DNA from: CAIWHR01 sp963713275
GTDB taxonomy: Bacteria; Pseudomonadota; Gammaproteobacteria; Burkholderiales; Casimicrobiaceae
Length of the DNA stretch: 64,000 nucleotides
Direction of reading: 5' to 3'
NCBI GenBank assembly: GCA_963713275.1
Contig: CAVQLG010000006.1
Span: 124,001 to 188,000, forward strand
This document shows, piece by piece, positions 1 to 9,473 of this stretch (position 1 is its first letter; the number at the start of each line of letters is the position of its first letter). The notes under the pieces are model-generated. The model was given only the letters and a program-made list of their open reading frames with translations. It made no database searches and was not told where the DNA came from. The translations under genes and the position numbers were made by a program.

Positions 1-684
1 GCGCCTTCTCGAACGGCGCGTGCAGCTGCTCGGGGGAGATCTCGTCGCCCTGCTCGAGGTACTTGGCCATCAGCTCCTCGTCGACCTCGATCACCTGGTC
101 GACGAGCGCCTGGTGGGCGGTGGCAACCGACGAGAAGTCGGCGTCGCCGGACGGATTGAAGAAGCAGTCGACCACCCGCTTGCCGCCGCCTGCCGGGAGG
201 TTGAGCGGCAGGCACTCCTTGCCGAACGCCGCCTGCAGCGCAGCGAGCACCTTCGGCAGGTCGACGTTCTCGGCGTCGATCTTGTTGACGACGATCAGGC
301 GGCACAGCCGGCGCTTGGCCGCCCAGTCCATCATCCGGCTGGTGATCATTTCGACGCCGGCCGTTGCGTTGACGACGACGGCGACGGTCTCGACTGCGTC
401 GAGCGCGCCGATCGCCTGGCCGATGAAATCGGGATAGCCCGGCGTATCGACCACGTGGATGCGCGTGTCCTGGGTCTCGACGTGCAGCACCGACGCCCGC
501 AGCGAGTGCTGGTAGGCCTTCTCCATCGGATCGAAGTCGCTGACCGTCGTTCCGCGCTCGACCGTGCCGGCCTCCTTGATGGCACCGGCCTTGAGCAGCA
601 CGGCCTCGGCAAGCGTGGTCTTGCCCGCCCCGCCCTGGCCTACCAGTGCGACCGTTCGAATATTGCTGGTGGCGTAGTTCGCCA
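1..684 (-). CDS. Elongation factor G-like GTPase (5' part, cut by window edge)
   Basis: The first 228 codons of a translation-factor GTPase lie here; the rest is outside the window. Visible motifs are the P-loop GQGGAGKTT near residue 15, the G3 motif DTPGYPDF and the G4 motif NKID. The P-loop departs from the AHIDAGKTT of canonical EF-G, which fits the second, FusA2-like group whose exact role is unsettled. The start is the ATG at 684 (MANYATSNIR), preceded by a GGAGGGAAGG ribosome-binding site. It lies 143 bp downstream of the hemolysin-III gene in the same direction. The family call is firm; whether it is the main EF-G or the paralogue rests on the P-loop only. Confidence 0.85.
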
Positions 685-827
685 TGCTCCTTCCCTCCGT
701 TGTGTACGTTCGGTGGATGGTTGCCCCGCGTTGCGGACGCTTTGCACGCGTCGGATCGCAGACGCCGCCGACCTCCGGCGGCGCAACGCCCCGTCGAACG
801 CGTCGCGCGGCCGCCGCTGCGCGGCCG

Positions 828-1622
828 CTATCCTTGTGCGTACCAAAGCACCGCCAGGAAATGGCAGGCACTGCCCGCGACGACGAACAGGTGCCAGACG
901 AAATGACCGAACTTCAGACGCGAATCCGTGGCGAAGAACCCGACGCCCGCCGTGTAGGCGACCCCGCCTGCGACGAGCAGCAGCAGCCCAGCGGCCGGCA
1001 TGCGCTGCCACAGCGGCACGATGACGATGAGCACCAGCCACCCCATCAGCAGATACAGGCCCGTCGACACCCACGGATGGCGAAGGCGATCGATGGTCTT
1101 GAGCGTGACGCCCGCGACCGCGAACGCCCAGACCAGGCCGAACAGCGTCCAGCCCCAGGCGCCTTCCAGCACGCCCAGCGCGAAGGGCGTGTAGCTGCCG
1201 GCGATGAACAGGTAGATCGCGCCATGGTCGACCTTCACGAGAATGCGCTTCGCCCGCCCCGCCGGAAGGGCGTGGTAGAGCGTCGAGGCGAAGTACAGCA
1301 GCACCATCGTCGTCGAGAAGACGCCCGCGCCGACGACGCCGGCAACCGTGCCGTGCCGGATGTTGGCGATCAGGAGGATCGGCATCACCGCGATCGCCGC
1401 GAGCAGGCCGAAGCCGTGGGAGAGGCTGTTGGCGATTTCCTCGCCCAGCGTCTGCATGCGTTCATGCGCGGCGCGCGCCGGGGACGCGGCTGGGGAGCGC
1501 CGGGCAGGCGCGTCGCCCCGGGCCCGGTCGCCGTCCCCGTCGCCGGCCTGCTCGCCTGGCGAGAGCGCTCGACCCGGCGCGCTCGCGCATTCCGCCGCAG
1601 ACGAGCCCTTTGCTCGCCTCAT
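828..1622 (-). CDS. Hemolysin III (YqfA/PAQR-like) family membrane protein
   Basis: A polytopic inner-membrane protein of the HlyIII family. From MQTLGEEIANSLSHGFG (ATG at 1457) onward it has about seven hydrophobic helices and the family features SHGFG, STLYHALP, DHGAIYLFIAGSYTP and the C-terminal HFVWHLFVVAGS, whose conserved H and D residues bind metal in related PAQR proteins. The annotated start at 1622 overlaps the stop of the pseudouridine synthase gene by ATGA, suggesting translational coupling, but it adds a 55-residue Arg/Ala/Pro-rich extension. The ATG at 1457 gives the usual family length. Physiological function is not established; hemolysis is a historical label. Confidence 0.8.
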   Translation of the reverse strand: MRRAKGSSAAECASAPGRALSPGEQAGDGDGDRARGDAPARRSPAASPARAAHERMQTLGEEIANSLSHGFGLLAAIAVMPILLIANIRHGTVAGVVGAGVFSTTMVLLYFASTLYHALPAGRAKRILVKVDHGAIYLFIAGSYTPFALGVLEGAWGWTLFGLVWAFAVAGVTLKTIDRLRHPWVSTGLYLLMGWLVLIVIVPLWQRMPAAGLLLLVAGGVAYTAGVGFFATDSRLKFGHFVWHLFVVAGSACHFLAVLWYAQG

Positions 1623-2506
1623 GAACGCCCGCCTTTCGCCGCTCCTGCGACCGCCGGGCCTGCCGAGCGCCGGGCACCTGGCGATACCCCGCCGGCGTCG
1701 CGCGGCGGGTACACGCGCCCCGCGCCCTTCCCGGGGGCGCCGAAATGCTCGTCAGGACGCAGGTAGCGCCACCTCCCCACCGGCAGGTTGGCGAGCAGCA
1801 CGCTGCCGATGCGCACCCGCTTGAGGCCGGTCACGCGCAGACCGACCCGTTCGCACATCCTGCGAATCTGCCGTTTGCGCCCTTGGCGCAGGACGAACCG
1901 CAGCTGGTCCTCGTTCTGCCAGGAAACCTTGGCGGGCTTGAGCGGCTCGCCGTCGAGTTCGAGTCCGAAATTGAGCAGCGCCAACCCTTCGCGGGAGAGT
2001 CTTCCTTCGACGCGAACCAGGTACTCCTTCTCGATCCGCGAATCCTCGCCGACCAGCTGCCTTGCAATCCGCCCGTCCTGGGTGAACACCATCAGACCGG
2101 TCGAGTCGATGTCCAGGCGCCCGGCAGGGGCGAGTCCACGCAGGTGCGCCGGGGAGTACACCCGCCGCGAGCGGGGATCGTGCCAGCGCGCCGCCTCGGT
2201 GAGCAGCACCGCCGCGGGCTGGTAGCCGCCCTCGGGCTGACCCGACACGTAGCCCAGGGGCTTGTGCAGCAGCAACGTGACCCGACCCTCCTGCTCGGCG
2301 GCCGCCGCCGGTGCGAGCACGATCGGCCGATCCGGGTCGGTGCGCGCGCCGAGTTCCGTGACGCGAATCCCGTCGACGAAGACGAGTCCGCGCTCGATGT
2401 ACACGTCGGCCTCGCGACGCGAGCACAGCCCCCGCTCGGCCATGAGCTTGGACACGCGAACTCCGCGCGCGTCGCCGGTGTCGGGGGGGTCCTGGCGGTC
2501 GATCAT
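1619..2506 (-). CDS. 16S/23S rRNA pseudouridine synthase, RluB/RluE/RluF type
   Basis: Converts a specific uridine in rRNA to pseudouridine. An N-terminal S4 RNA-binding domain (RVSKLMAERGLCSRREADVYI) is followed by the RsuA-type catalytic core; GRLDIDSTGLMVFTQDG contains the catalytic Asp, and LRQGRKRQIRRMCERVG is the conserved C-terminal signature. The ATG at 2506 (MIDRQDPP) is preferred because the 30 residues before it are low-complexity. The product ends in a Gly/Pro/Arg-rich tail, common in betaproteobacterial members. The stop overlaps the next gene by ATGA. The exact target uridine cannot be assigned from sequence alone. Confidence 0.88.
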   Translation of the reverse strand: MIDRQDPPDTGDARGVRVSKLMAERGLCSRREADVYIERGLVFVDGIRVTELGARTDPDRPIVLAPAAAAEQEGRVTLLLHKPLGYVSGQPEGGYQPAAVLLTEAARWHDPRSRRVYSPAHLRGLAPAGRLDIDSTGLMVFTQDGRIARQLVGEDSRIEKEYLVRVEGRLSREGLALLNFGLELDGEPLKPAKVSWQNEDQLRFVLRQGRKRQIRRMCERVGLRVTGLKRVRIGSVLLANLPVGRWRYLRPDEHFGAPGKGAGRVYPPRDAGGVSPGARRSAGPAVAGAAKGGRS

Positions 2507-2672
2507 CTGGGAATCGTCTGCGGCATCGCTGCGCCGCCTGCGGTGTCTCGGCGGCGACCCGCGCAGCGGGCCGCGCCAAGTCCCCGCCGACACCACGAAT
2601 CGGCGCAGCGGCAGGAACCGTGAGTGTACGCTGCCCGGGCGATGATTCCCATCCCGGAGCGAATGCGCCGCG

Positions 2673-2694
2673 CCCGGCCCCGGGGGGCCGGGCC
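2673..2694. terminator. GC-rich hairpin just past the chpA stop
   Basis: A strong C/G palindrome (CCCGGCCC, short loop, GGGCCGGG) lies within 30 bp downstream of the chpA stop codon. It has no T-run, so it is at best a partial or Rho-assisted terminator. Confidence 0.35.
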
Positions 2695-2701
2695 GACGCG
2701 G

Positions 2702-5700
2702 TCACGCAGCCAGCGAGAGCATGTCCCGCAGGTAGCCGAGGAGTTCCGCCTCCTGGTAGGGCTTGCCCAGATAGAGGTCGACGCCCAGGTCCCGCGCCCG
2801 CGCGCGGTGCTTCTCTGCGGTCCGCGAGGTGATCATGATGATCGGGATGTTGGCAAGCCGCGGATCGGCCTTCATGTTGCGCGTCAGCTCGAACCCGTCC
2901 ATGCGCGGCATCTCGATGTCGAGCAGCATGACGTCGGGGATTTCGCCGCTGAGCACCTCGAGCGCGTCGACGCCGTCCTTGGCCAGCATCACCTTGAACC
3001 CCTCGCGAGCGAGCATCCGGCTGGTGATCTTGCGCACCGTCAGCGAATCGTCGACGACCATGATCACCGGCGCCCGCTGCTGCTCCGGCACCGCGTGGGC
3101 GATGCCCGCGACGAGCCGCTCGTCGGCGCCCGCTTCGGCCGCTGCGACGCCGAACCGCTGCGCCAGTTGCACCGGGTTGATGATGAGCACGATCTCCCCG
3201 CTGCCCAGCACGGTCGCGCCGGCGATGCCGGACACGCGCGCGAGCTGCGGGCCGATGTTCTTGACCACCACTTCCTGGTTGCCGATCATCTCGTCGACAT
3301 GGACCGCTGCAAGGCTCTGCCCGGAGCGCAGGAGCAGCACGGCATTGTGGCGGGCGGCTTCCGGGCGGTGCTGTGTCTCGCCAAGGAGCCGCGGCAGGTA
3401 ATGGAAGGGGTAGGCCCGCCCTTGCCAGTCGACGCGGCCCGCCAGGTAGCGTGCAAGCAACTCGTCGGCCTTGAGCTGCTGCACCTGCTCGACCATCGGT
3501 GCCGGCAGCGCCCAGACCCGGCCGCCGGCGCGCACCAGCACCGCCTGCGCCACGGCAAGCGTGAGCGGAAGGTAGATCAGGAACGTCGTCCCCGCACCGG
3601 CGCGGGTCGACACCTCGATGCGTCCGCCGAGCGCGGCAATCTCGGACCGGACGACGTCCATGCCGATCCCGCGTCCCGACACCTGGGTGACCTGCGTCGC
3701 CGTCGAGAACCCGGCGTGAAAGATGTACTCGACGAGTTGCCCCGTGGTGAGCTCGGCGTCGGGCGGAACCCGCTGCTGCGCGATCGCCCTGGCCCGGATC
3801 TGCTCGAGATCGATCCCCGCGCCGTCGTCCGCGAGCTCGATGGCAATCTCGTTGCCGACCTGGCGCACGGTCAGCGCGATCTCGCCGGTTTCCGACTTGC
3901 CGGCTGCGAGTCGCCTCTCGCGCGGCTCGACGCCATGATCGAGCGCGTTGCGCAGCAGGTGCTCGAGCGGCCCGACGAGCTTCTCCAGCACGGCGCGGTC
4001 GAGCTCGACCTGCCCGCCGCGGATCTCGAGGTTGGCTCGCTTGTCCAGCTCCTTCGCGAGCTGGCGCAGTATCCGGTAGAGGCGATCGGACAGGCTGCCG
4101 AAGGGCACCGTCCGGATCGCGAACAGCTGCTGCTGAACGTCGCGCGAAAGCCTCGACTGCGCGACGAGCGCCGCGTCCGCGTCGTCGAGGCTGCGCAACA
4201 GCGACTGCTGGACGGTCGACACGTCGTTGATGCCTTCGGCAAGCGAACGCGTCAGCTCCTGGAAGTGGGTGAACCGATCGAACTCCAGCGGATCGAAGGC
4301 TTGGGCCTCTTCGCCGGAATGCGACAGGCGAGACTGCATCTGCGAATCGCCCTGGATCTCCAGCTCTCGCACCTCCTTGCGCAGCCGGATCACGCTGTTC
4401 GTGAGTTCGAGCAGGTTGCTCCTGAGCGAGCGCAGCTCGCCCTCGACGCGCGCCCGCGCGATCGAGACTTCGCCAGCCTCGTTGACCAGGCGGTCGATCA
4501 CGTCGGCACGCACGCGCAACAGCGCGCGCTGGGTGACATCGGCCTCCGGCACCATCGCCTCGGGCACGGCGGCCAGCGCGGGCGCGGCGGGCGCCTCGGC
4601 CGGCCTCGGGATCGCCCGCGGCAGCTCGACCCCGGGTCCTGCCGGCGCCCGCCGGTCCGCCTCGCCCTCTACCGTGGCCGCGCCAGGTTCGCTGGCGGCG
4701 GACACCGCCGCCTCCGGCGCGGTCGAGGCGGGGGCGTGCACGGGCAATTCGACGTTCATCCGGCCGGCGCGCAGCGCGTCGAGCACGAAGGCAACGTTGT
4801 CGAGGTCCTGCTCCAGCGCATCGAACAGCGCCGGGGTGCCGGCGCAGACCCCGTCACCGGCCAGCAGGCGCGCCTCCATCTCGTGCGTGAGCTGGCCGAG
4901 TCGCATCGCTCCGGCCATGCGCGCGCTGCCCTTGAACGTGTGCAGCGTGCGCCGCAGCTCGGCTGCGTGCTGGCCGACTTCGGGATCGCGCCGCCATGCC
5001 CGCAGCAGTTCGCCGGCGCGCGGGAACAGCTCGCTTGCCTCTTCCAGGAAGATGGGGAGCACCTGCGTGTCGACGTCGTCGACGACCCCGGCCAGCGGGT
5101 TCGACGGCGCCACGACGGCTCGCCGCTCCGCGGCTGGCGAGGACCGCGCCACGGGCTCCGGCGTGGCCATCGACGCTGCCTCGGTCTCGCGCGCGACCGC
5201 CTCTGCCGGCACGGACTCCGACGGCGCGCTGCCGTCCTGCGCCTCGGCGAACGCCGCGGCCTGCTCGTCGCGGTCGGCGAGGGCCGCCGCGTGCGCCTCG
5301 GCGTCGACAGCCAGTTCCGGCGGCATCCGGCGCAGCGATTCGAGCTCCCGCATCGCGTTCGCGACTTCCGCTTCGTCTTCGGGTCGGAACGGCGCGAGTG
5401 CGCGGATGCGCGCAACCAACGCCTGTAGAATCAGCACGGCCCGCGCGAGCGCCGGCTGGACGGGCGACGCCAGCGGAGGGGCGCTGAGCGCAAGATCGAC
5501 AAGACACAGCTCGAGCGACTTGGCGAGCGAGGCCACCAACGGGAAGCCCCCCGTGCGGTGGATGCCGCAGAGCGTATGGCTGGCCCGCGCCATGTCCGGC
5601 GACGGCAGCTGCTGCGGGTCGAACTGCAGCACCGCGAGCCCGTGAGACAGCGTCGCGAGATGCTGCTCGGCCTCGCCGAGCAGGATGTCGAAAAGCACCG

Positions 5701-8700
5701 TCGAAAGCGTGACGCCGCCGATCGTGACCTCCTCCGGCTGCGACGGCGCAGGCGAAGCGAGTTCGGGCAGCGAGGCCGGGACGGCCTCTTTTTCCACCGT
5801 GCCTGCCTCGGGGCTCTGCTCGTCGTCGAGTCCTTCGGCTGCAAGACCTTCCGCCTCGAGGCATTCCGCAATCTGCCGCTCGGCTTCGAGCCGCTCGGCT
5901 TCGAGCTGCTCCGCTTCGAGCTGCTCGGCTTCGAGCCGCTGCGCTTCGAGCCGCTCGGCTTCGAGCCGCTGCGCTTCGAGACGCTCCGCTTCGAGCCGCT
6001 GCGCTTCGAGACGCTCCGCTTCGAGCCGCTGCGCTTCGAGACGTTCCGCTTCGAGCCGCTGCGCTTCGAGACGCTGCGCTTCGAGACGTTCCGCTTCGAG
6101 ACGCTGCGCTTCGAGACGTTCCGCTTCGAGCCGCTGCGCTTCGAGCCGCTCCGCTTCGAGCCGCTGCGCTTCGAGCCGCTGCGCTTCGAGCCGCTGCGCT
6201 TCGAGCCGCTGCGCTTCGAGCCGCTGCGCTTCGAGACGTTCCGCTTCGAGCCGCTGCGCTTCGAGACGTTCCGCTTCGAGACGTTCCGCTTCGAGACGTT
6301 CCGCTTCGAGCCGCTGCGCTTCGAGACCTTCCGCTTCGAGACGTTCCGCTTCGAGCCGCTGCGCTTCGAGACGTTCCGCTTCGAGCCGCTGCGCTTCGAG
6401 CCGCTGCGCTTCCAGGCGCCCGACGGTGGCGGCCGGCTCGGTGAGCGGCGCGCACTCCTCGGCCGTTGCCGCTTCCTCGTCGCCGATAGCGACGATCGGC
6501 GAAGCCCCTGCCCCTGCTCCCGCGCTCCCGAGCTCGGGGAGGTCGAACGTTTCGAGCTCGCCGACCGGCGCAAAGTCCTCCGGCGCCGTCGCGATCGCCG
6601 GCGCTTCTTCGACCGGCAACTCGAGCGCCGGCAACGGCTCGGCCTCGGGAATCGCGGCGACAGGTTCGGGCACGGGACGTTGCAGCGGTTCCGGCGCGAG
6701 CGTCGCGGCCGGAACGACGCTCGGCTCGGCCCGTGCCGGCGCTCGCGCAGGCGCCGCAGGGGCCGCGCCCTTCAGGACGGACTCGCGTCCGCCCGGGAGC
6801 TCGAACTCGACGGCGCGGATCGCGGCGTGAAGCTCGCCGGGATCCGCGACCACCCTGCCCGACTTCGACAACTCGCCGACCCAGTTCCGGAAATCGCGCT
6901 CGGCGATCTCGATCATCCGCATGACCGCGCGGGTCACGGGGCGCTCTTCCTCGAGCAGCCGGTTGTGGATCTTCTCGACATCGTAAGCGACTTCGCCGAG
7001 GTCCATCAGGCCGACCATCCGGCCGCTGCCCTTGAGCGTATGGAAGCCGCGGCGAATCGTGCGCAGCGCCTCGCGATCGCCCTGGTTGGCAGCGAGCAGC
7101 GCAAGGTGATTGCGAATCGAATCGAGGACCTCGGCGGCCTCGGTCAAGTAGATCTCCACCAGTTCCGCGTCGAGGCTGGTGGCATCGGTCGCGAGCAGGC
7201 GCTGCGTCTCCGCCGAGATCTCCGGCGCCGGCGCCGCGACGTCGGCCATCGCCGTGACCGCGGCCTCGAGCGCGGCGGTGCCCCCCGCTTCGAGCTCGGT
7301 CAGCGCCGAGGCGGCCTGTTCGACCAGCTCCACGTCGCCGATCAGTTCTGCATCGTTGCGCAGCTCGGCGAGCTTGGTCTTCAGCACCTCCGTCGCCGCG
7401 GCGTCGGCTGGCGCGCGATGCATCTCCTCGAGCAGTCCCGGCAGCGTGTTGCGCAGTTCGGCGACGGCCGACTCGGCGGACTCGGCCGACGCGACCTCGA
7501 CCGGTACCGCCGCCTCACCCGTGCGTCGCGCCAGCAGCGGGGCGATCAGGCGATCGCGGTCCGGCCGCTGCTGCTCGACCGCCTCGATGTAGAAGCCGAG
7601 CCCCGAAAGCGATTCGGCCAAGAGCTCCAGATCCTCGCTGGCCACCGCCGCCTCGGGGTTCGCGTACTCCTGGATCTGCTCCTGGCACATCGCGAGCAGC
7701 CGATCGGCGTCGACGAGGTCGAGCATCTGCAGCGCGCCGCGGACTTGCTGACTGTCCTTCGCCAGCGACGCGAGCTCCGCGCGCTTGCTGTTGTCGCGGA
7801 AGAACGCGTCGAGCACCTGCTCCATGTGCCGCAGATTGGCATGGATCTCCCGTCCGACCTGGGCGAGCAGCAGCCGCTCCTGCGCCCGGCGCGACATCTC
7901 GTCCAGCAACGGCGCAGCAGCCTGACCCAGAGCCGGCCGCCCCGCCTGCGCGGCGTCGAGCCGCTGCAGCATTGCCTCGACCTGCTTCGGAAACTCGGCG
8001 TTGAGGCTGGCGAAGTTCTCGAACGCGTTCTCGGCCAGCAACATGCCGGTGGCGTACTCCATCGCCAGCGGCTCCGGGACGTTGCCGGCCGGGTACCTCT
8101 CCAGCCGCTCGACCAGCGAGGCGGTGAGCTTCATCAGCGCCCCGTTGCCGACCTCGGCGGCAACGCGGTGGACTGCGGCGAGCGTCTGCTTCAGCTTCGG
8201 CAGGTTCTCGGCGCGACCGGACGTGACCTTGAGCCATGCGTCCTTGGCTGTGGACAGGTGCTCCCGGGCTTCACGCAGCATCGGCTGCAGTCGCACCATG
8301 TCGGCGTTCATCACCTCGGCCGAGGGAATCAACTCGGCCAGCCGGAACGTGCGCTGCACCGCCTGCACCGACGGCACGACCGGGGCGCTGATCGCGGCGA
8401 AGTAGAGCACCTCGCGGCGCAGGCGGTCGGCAACCTTGCCCGACCCCTCGACGACTCGACGCACCTGAAGGTCGATGCGCGCCGCCAGCTGCTTGACACC
8501 GAAGCCCGGATCGAGGCCGTGATGAATCACGGCGTCGTAGACCGCTCCGGTCGACCACCAGAACGCGCGCATCGGCGGCGAAGTTGTCGCGTGCTCGATC
8601 GCACCCACGGCCTCGCGCATGGCGACCATCCCCGACTCTTCGCCGCGCAACCAGTCGAGCAACCCCCGCTGGTACGTGCGGCGCTGCTTGACGAGGTGAG

Positions 8701-9307
8701 ACTGGAGCCGGGAAGCGGGCACCGGCGGGAGGTCGCTGCGCACCGGCGCGCGCGCGGACAGGTCCGGATAGAAGAGGTCGGTCGGGGCGACGACCCGTAT
8801 GCCCCGCGCACGCTGCATCGCCTCGTATTCGGGAAAGAGCTTGAGCGGCGCAGGCGGCGCGCCGTTGACGATCTCGGCCAGGAATATCTGCAGCTTCCGG
8901 CAGGCCCGGTCGACCGCGTCGCAGGCGAAGCGTCCGTCGGCGGGGTTGGCGTGCTCGTCCAGGGCCGAGAGTTGGCGCTCGATCTCGTCGGTAAAGGCGA
9001 CGACCCCTTCGAGGCCGACCATCTGAATCGCGCCGGCGGCCTGGTGCACGTGGGTCCGCGCATGCTTCAGCGCACCGCCATCGTGGGGCGGGGTACGGAA
9101 TGCGGCCAGCGCGTCGAGGGCACGGGACAGCGCCTGGTCGATCTCCTCCTGCACCCAGGACAACGGCCCAAGGTCGAAGTCGGTAAGGGTTTCGGTCGCC
9201 ACTGTGGGGCGCTCCTGTTCAATGGCCCTGCGCTGCCAAACCGCATCGGCGGCGTCTGAAGGCATCGCCGGCTCGGGTCGCCTGCTGGCGGCGGGGGTCG
9301 CGATCAT
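2702..9307 (-). CDS. chpA: Giant hybrid CheA-type kinase ChpA/PilL of the twitching chemosensory system
   Basis: The histidine kinase of the Pil-Chp pathway, which controls type IV pili by phosphorylating PilG and PilH. The 2201 residues contain N-terminal helical Hpt-like segments, a clear Hpt (FHTLKGSGRMVG, near 755), a pentapeptide-repeat tract (about 965-1165), a degenerate Hpt (ASHTLCGIHRTGG, near 1240), another clear Hpt (LHTFKGSARMAG, near 1455), a CheA dimerisation and HATPase core (LLRNALDHGVEPRERR near 1785, DDGAGI near 1830, GRGIGMDVVR near 1880), a CheW-like domain and a C-terminal receiver (VVDDSL, LLDIEMPRMDG). The ATG at 9307 has an AGGAG site 5 bp upstream and is better than the GTG at 9322. 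It is last in the pilGHIJ-chpA cluster, 166 bp after pilJ. Confidence 0.93.
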   Translation of the reverse strand: MIATPAASRRPEPAMPSDAADAVWQRRAIEQERPTVATETLTDFDLGPLSWVQEEIDQALSRALDALAAFRTPPHDGGALKHARTHVHQAAGAIQMVGLEGVVAFTDEIERQLSALDEHANPADGRFACDAVDRACRKLQIFLAEIVNGAPPAPLKLFPEYEAMQRARGIRVVAPTDLFYPDLSARAPVRSDLPPVPASRLQSHLVKQRRTYQRGLLDWLRGEESGMVAMREAVGAIEHATTSPPMRAFWWSTGAVYDAVIHHGLDPGFGVKQLAARIDLQVRRVVEGSGKVADRLRREVLYFAAISAPVVPSVQAVQRTFRLAELIPSAEVMNADMVRLQPMLREAREHLSTAKDAWLKVTSGRAENLPKLKQTLAAVHRVAAEVGNGALMKLTASLVERLERYPAGNVPEPLAMEYATGMLLAENAFENFASLNAEFPKQVEAMLQRLDAAQAGRPALGQAAAPLLDEMSRRAQERLLLAQVGREIHANLRHMEQVLDAFFRDNSKRAELASLAKDSQQVRGALQMLDLVDADRLLAMCQEQIQEYANPEAAVASEDLELLAESLSGLGFYIEAVEQQRPDRDRLIAPLLARRTGEAAVPVEVASAESAESAVAELRNTLPGLLEEMHRAPADAAATEVLKTKLAELRNDAELIGDVELVEQAASALTELEAGGTAALEAAVTAMADVAAPAPEISAETQRLLATDATSLDAELVEIYLTEAAEVLDSIRNHLALLAANQGDREALRTIRRGFHTLKGSGRMVGLMDLGEVAYDVEKIHNRLLEEERPVTRAVMRMIEIAERDFRNWVGELSKSGRVVADPGELHAAIRAVEFELPGGRESVLKGAAPAAPARAPARAEPSVVPAATLAPEPLQRPVPEPVAAIPEAEPLPALELPVEEAPAIATAPEDFAPVGELETFDLPELGSAGAGAGASPIVAIGDEEAATAEECAPLTEPAATVGRLEAQRLEAQRLEAERLEAQRLEAERLEAEGLEAQRLEAERLEAERLEAERLEAQRLEAERLEAQRLEAQRLEAQRLEAQRLEAQRLEAERLEAQRLEAERLEAQRLEAERLEAQRLEAQRLEAERLEAQRLEAERLEAQRLEAERLEAQRLEAERLEAQRLEAEQLEAEQLEAERLEAERQIAECLEAEGLAAEGLDDEQSPEAGTVEKEAVPASLPELASPAPSQPEEVTIGGVTLSTVLFDILLGEAEQHLATLSHGLAVLQFDPQQLPSPDMARASHTLCGIHRTGGFPLVASLAKSLELCLVDLALSAPPLASPVQPALARAVLILQALVARIRALAPFRPEDEAEVANAMRELESLRRMPPELAVDAEAHAAALADRDEQAAAFAEAQDGSAPSESVPAEAVARETEAASMATPEPVARSSPAAERRAVVAPSNPLAGVVDDVDTQVLPIFLEEASELFPRAGELLRAWRRDPEVGQHAAELRRTLHTFKGSARMAGAMRLGQLTHEMEARLLAGDGVCAGTPALFDALEQDLDNVAFVLDALRAGRMNVELPVHAPASTAPEAAVSAASEPGAATVEGEADRRAPAGPGVELPRAIPRPAEAPAAPALAAVPEAMVPEADVTQRALLRVRADVIDRLVNEAGEVSIARARVEGELRSLRSNLLELTNSVIRLRKEVRELEIQGDSQMQSRLSHSGEEAQAFDPLEFDRFTHFQELTRSLAEGINDVSTVQQSLLRSLDDADAALVAQSRLSRDVQQQLFAIRTVPFGSLSDRLYRILRQLAKELDKRANLEIRGGQVELDRAVLEKLVGPLEHLLRNALDHGVEPRERRLAAGKSETGEIALTVRQVGNEIAIELADDGAGIDLEQIRARAIAQQRVPPDAELTTGQLVEYIFHAGFSTATQVTQVSGRGIGMDVVRSEIAALGGRIEVSTRAGAGTTFLIYLPLTLAVAQAVLVRAGGRVWALPAPMVEQVQQLKADELLARYLAGRVDWQGRAYPFHYLPRLLGETQHRPEAARHNAVLLLRSGQSLAAVHVDEMIGNQEVVVKNIGPQLARVSGIAGATVLGSGEIVLIINPVQLAQRFGVAAAEAGADERLVAGIAHAVPEQQRAPVIMVVDDSLTVRKITSRMLAREGFKVMLAKDGVDALEVLSGEIPDVMLLDIEMPRMDGFELTRNMKADPRLANIPIIMITSRTAEKHRARARDLGVDLYLGKPYQEAELLGYLRDMLSLAA
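5826..6418 (-). repeat. About 40 tandem 15-bp units encoding RLEAQ/RLEAE pentapeptides in ChpA
   Basis: A tandem array of 15-bp units keeps the chpA frame and encodes R-L-E-A-(E/Q) almost without interruption; units degenerate at the C-terminal edge (QLEAE, RQIAE, CLEAE, GLAAE, GLDDE). Five-residue periodicity does not match a heptad coiled coil, but puts R at i and E at i+4 and i+2, the pattern of a charged single alpha-helix. Near-identical units suggest recent slippage expansion. The opposite strand is also open, as expected for any multiple-of-three repeat. Confidence 0.95.
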
Positions 9308-9473
9308 CGGACTCCTGTGCACTGCTGCGCGCTGGGCGCGGCGAACCGGCCGCGGTGCCTCCCTTCGAGGCCGGTCGTGCGCAGGCGGCGCGGCCGGTCC
9401 GACGCGGCCGCGACGCCCGAGCGCCGGGCGCGAAGGGTGTGGGTCGTGCGTGCCTTCATGGGCTGGCGGCTCC

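Noticed and set aside
5826..6418. Regular short repeats resembling a CRISPR array
   Set aside because: Units are 15 bp, contiguous, without unique spacers, and stay in frame inside chpA.
5558..9259. 1233-codon open frame on the plus strand with RFEPLRFETF repeats
   Set aside because: It is the antisense of chpA; the repeat is a multiple of three, so the opposite strand stays open. No SD and no family resemblance.
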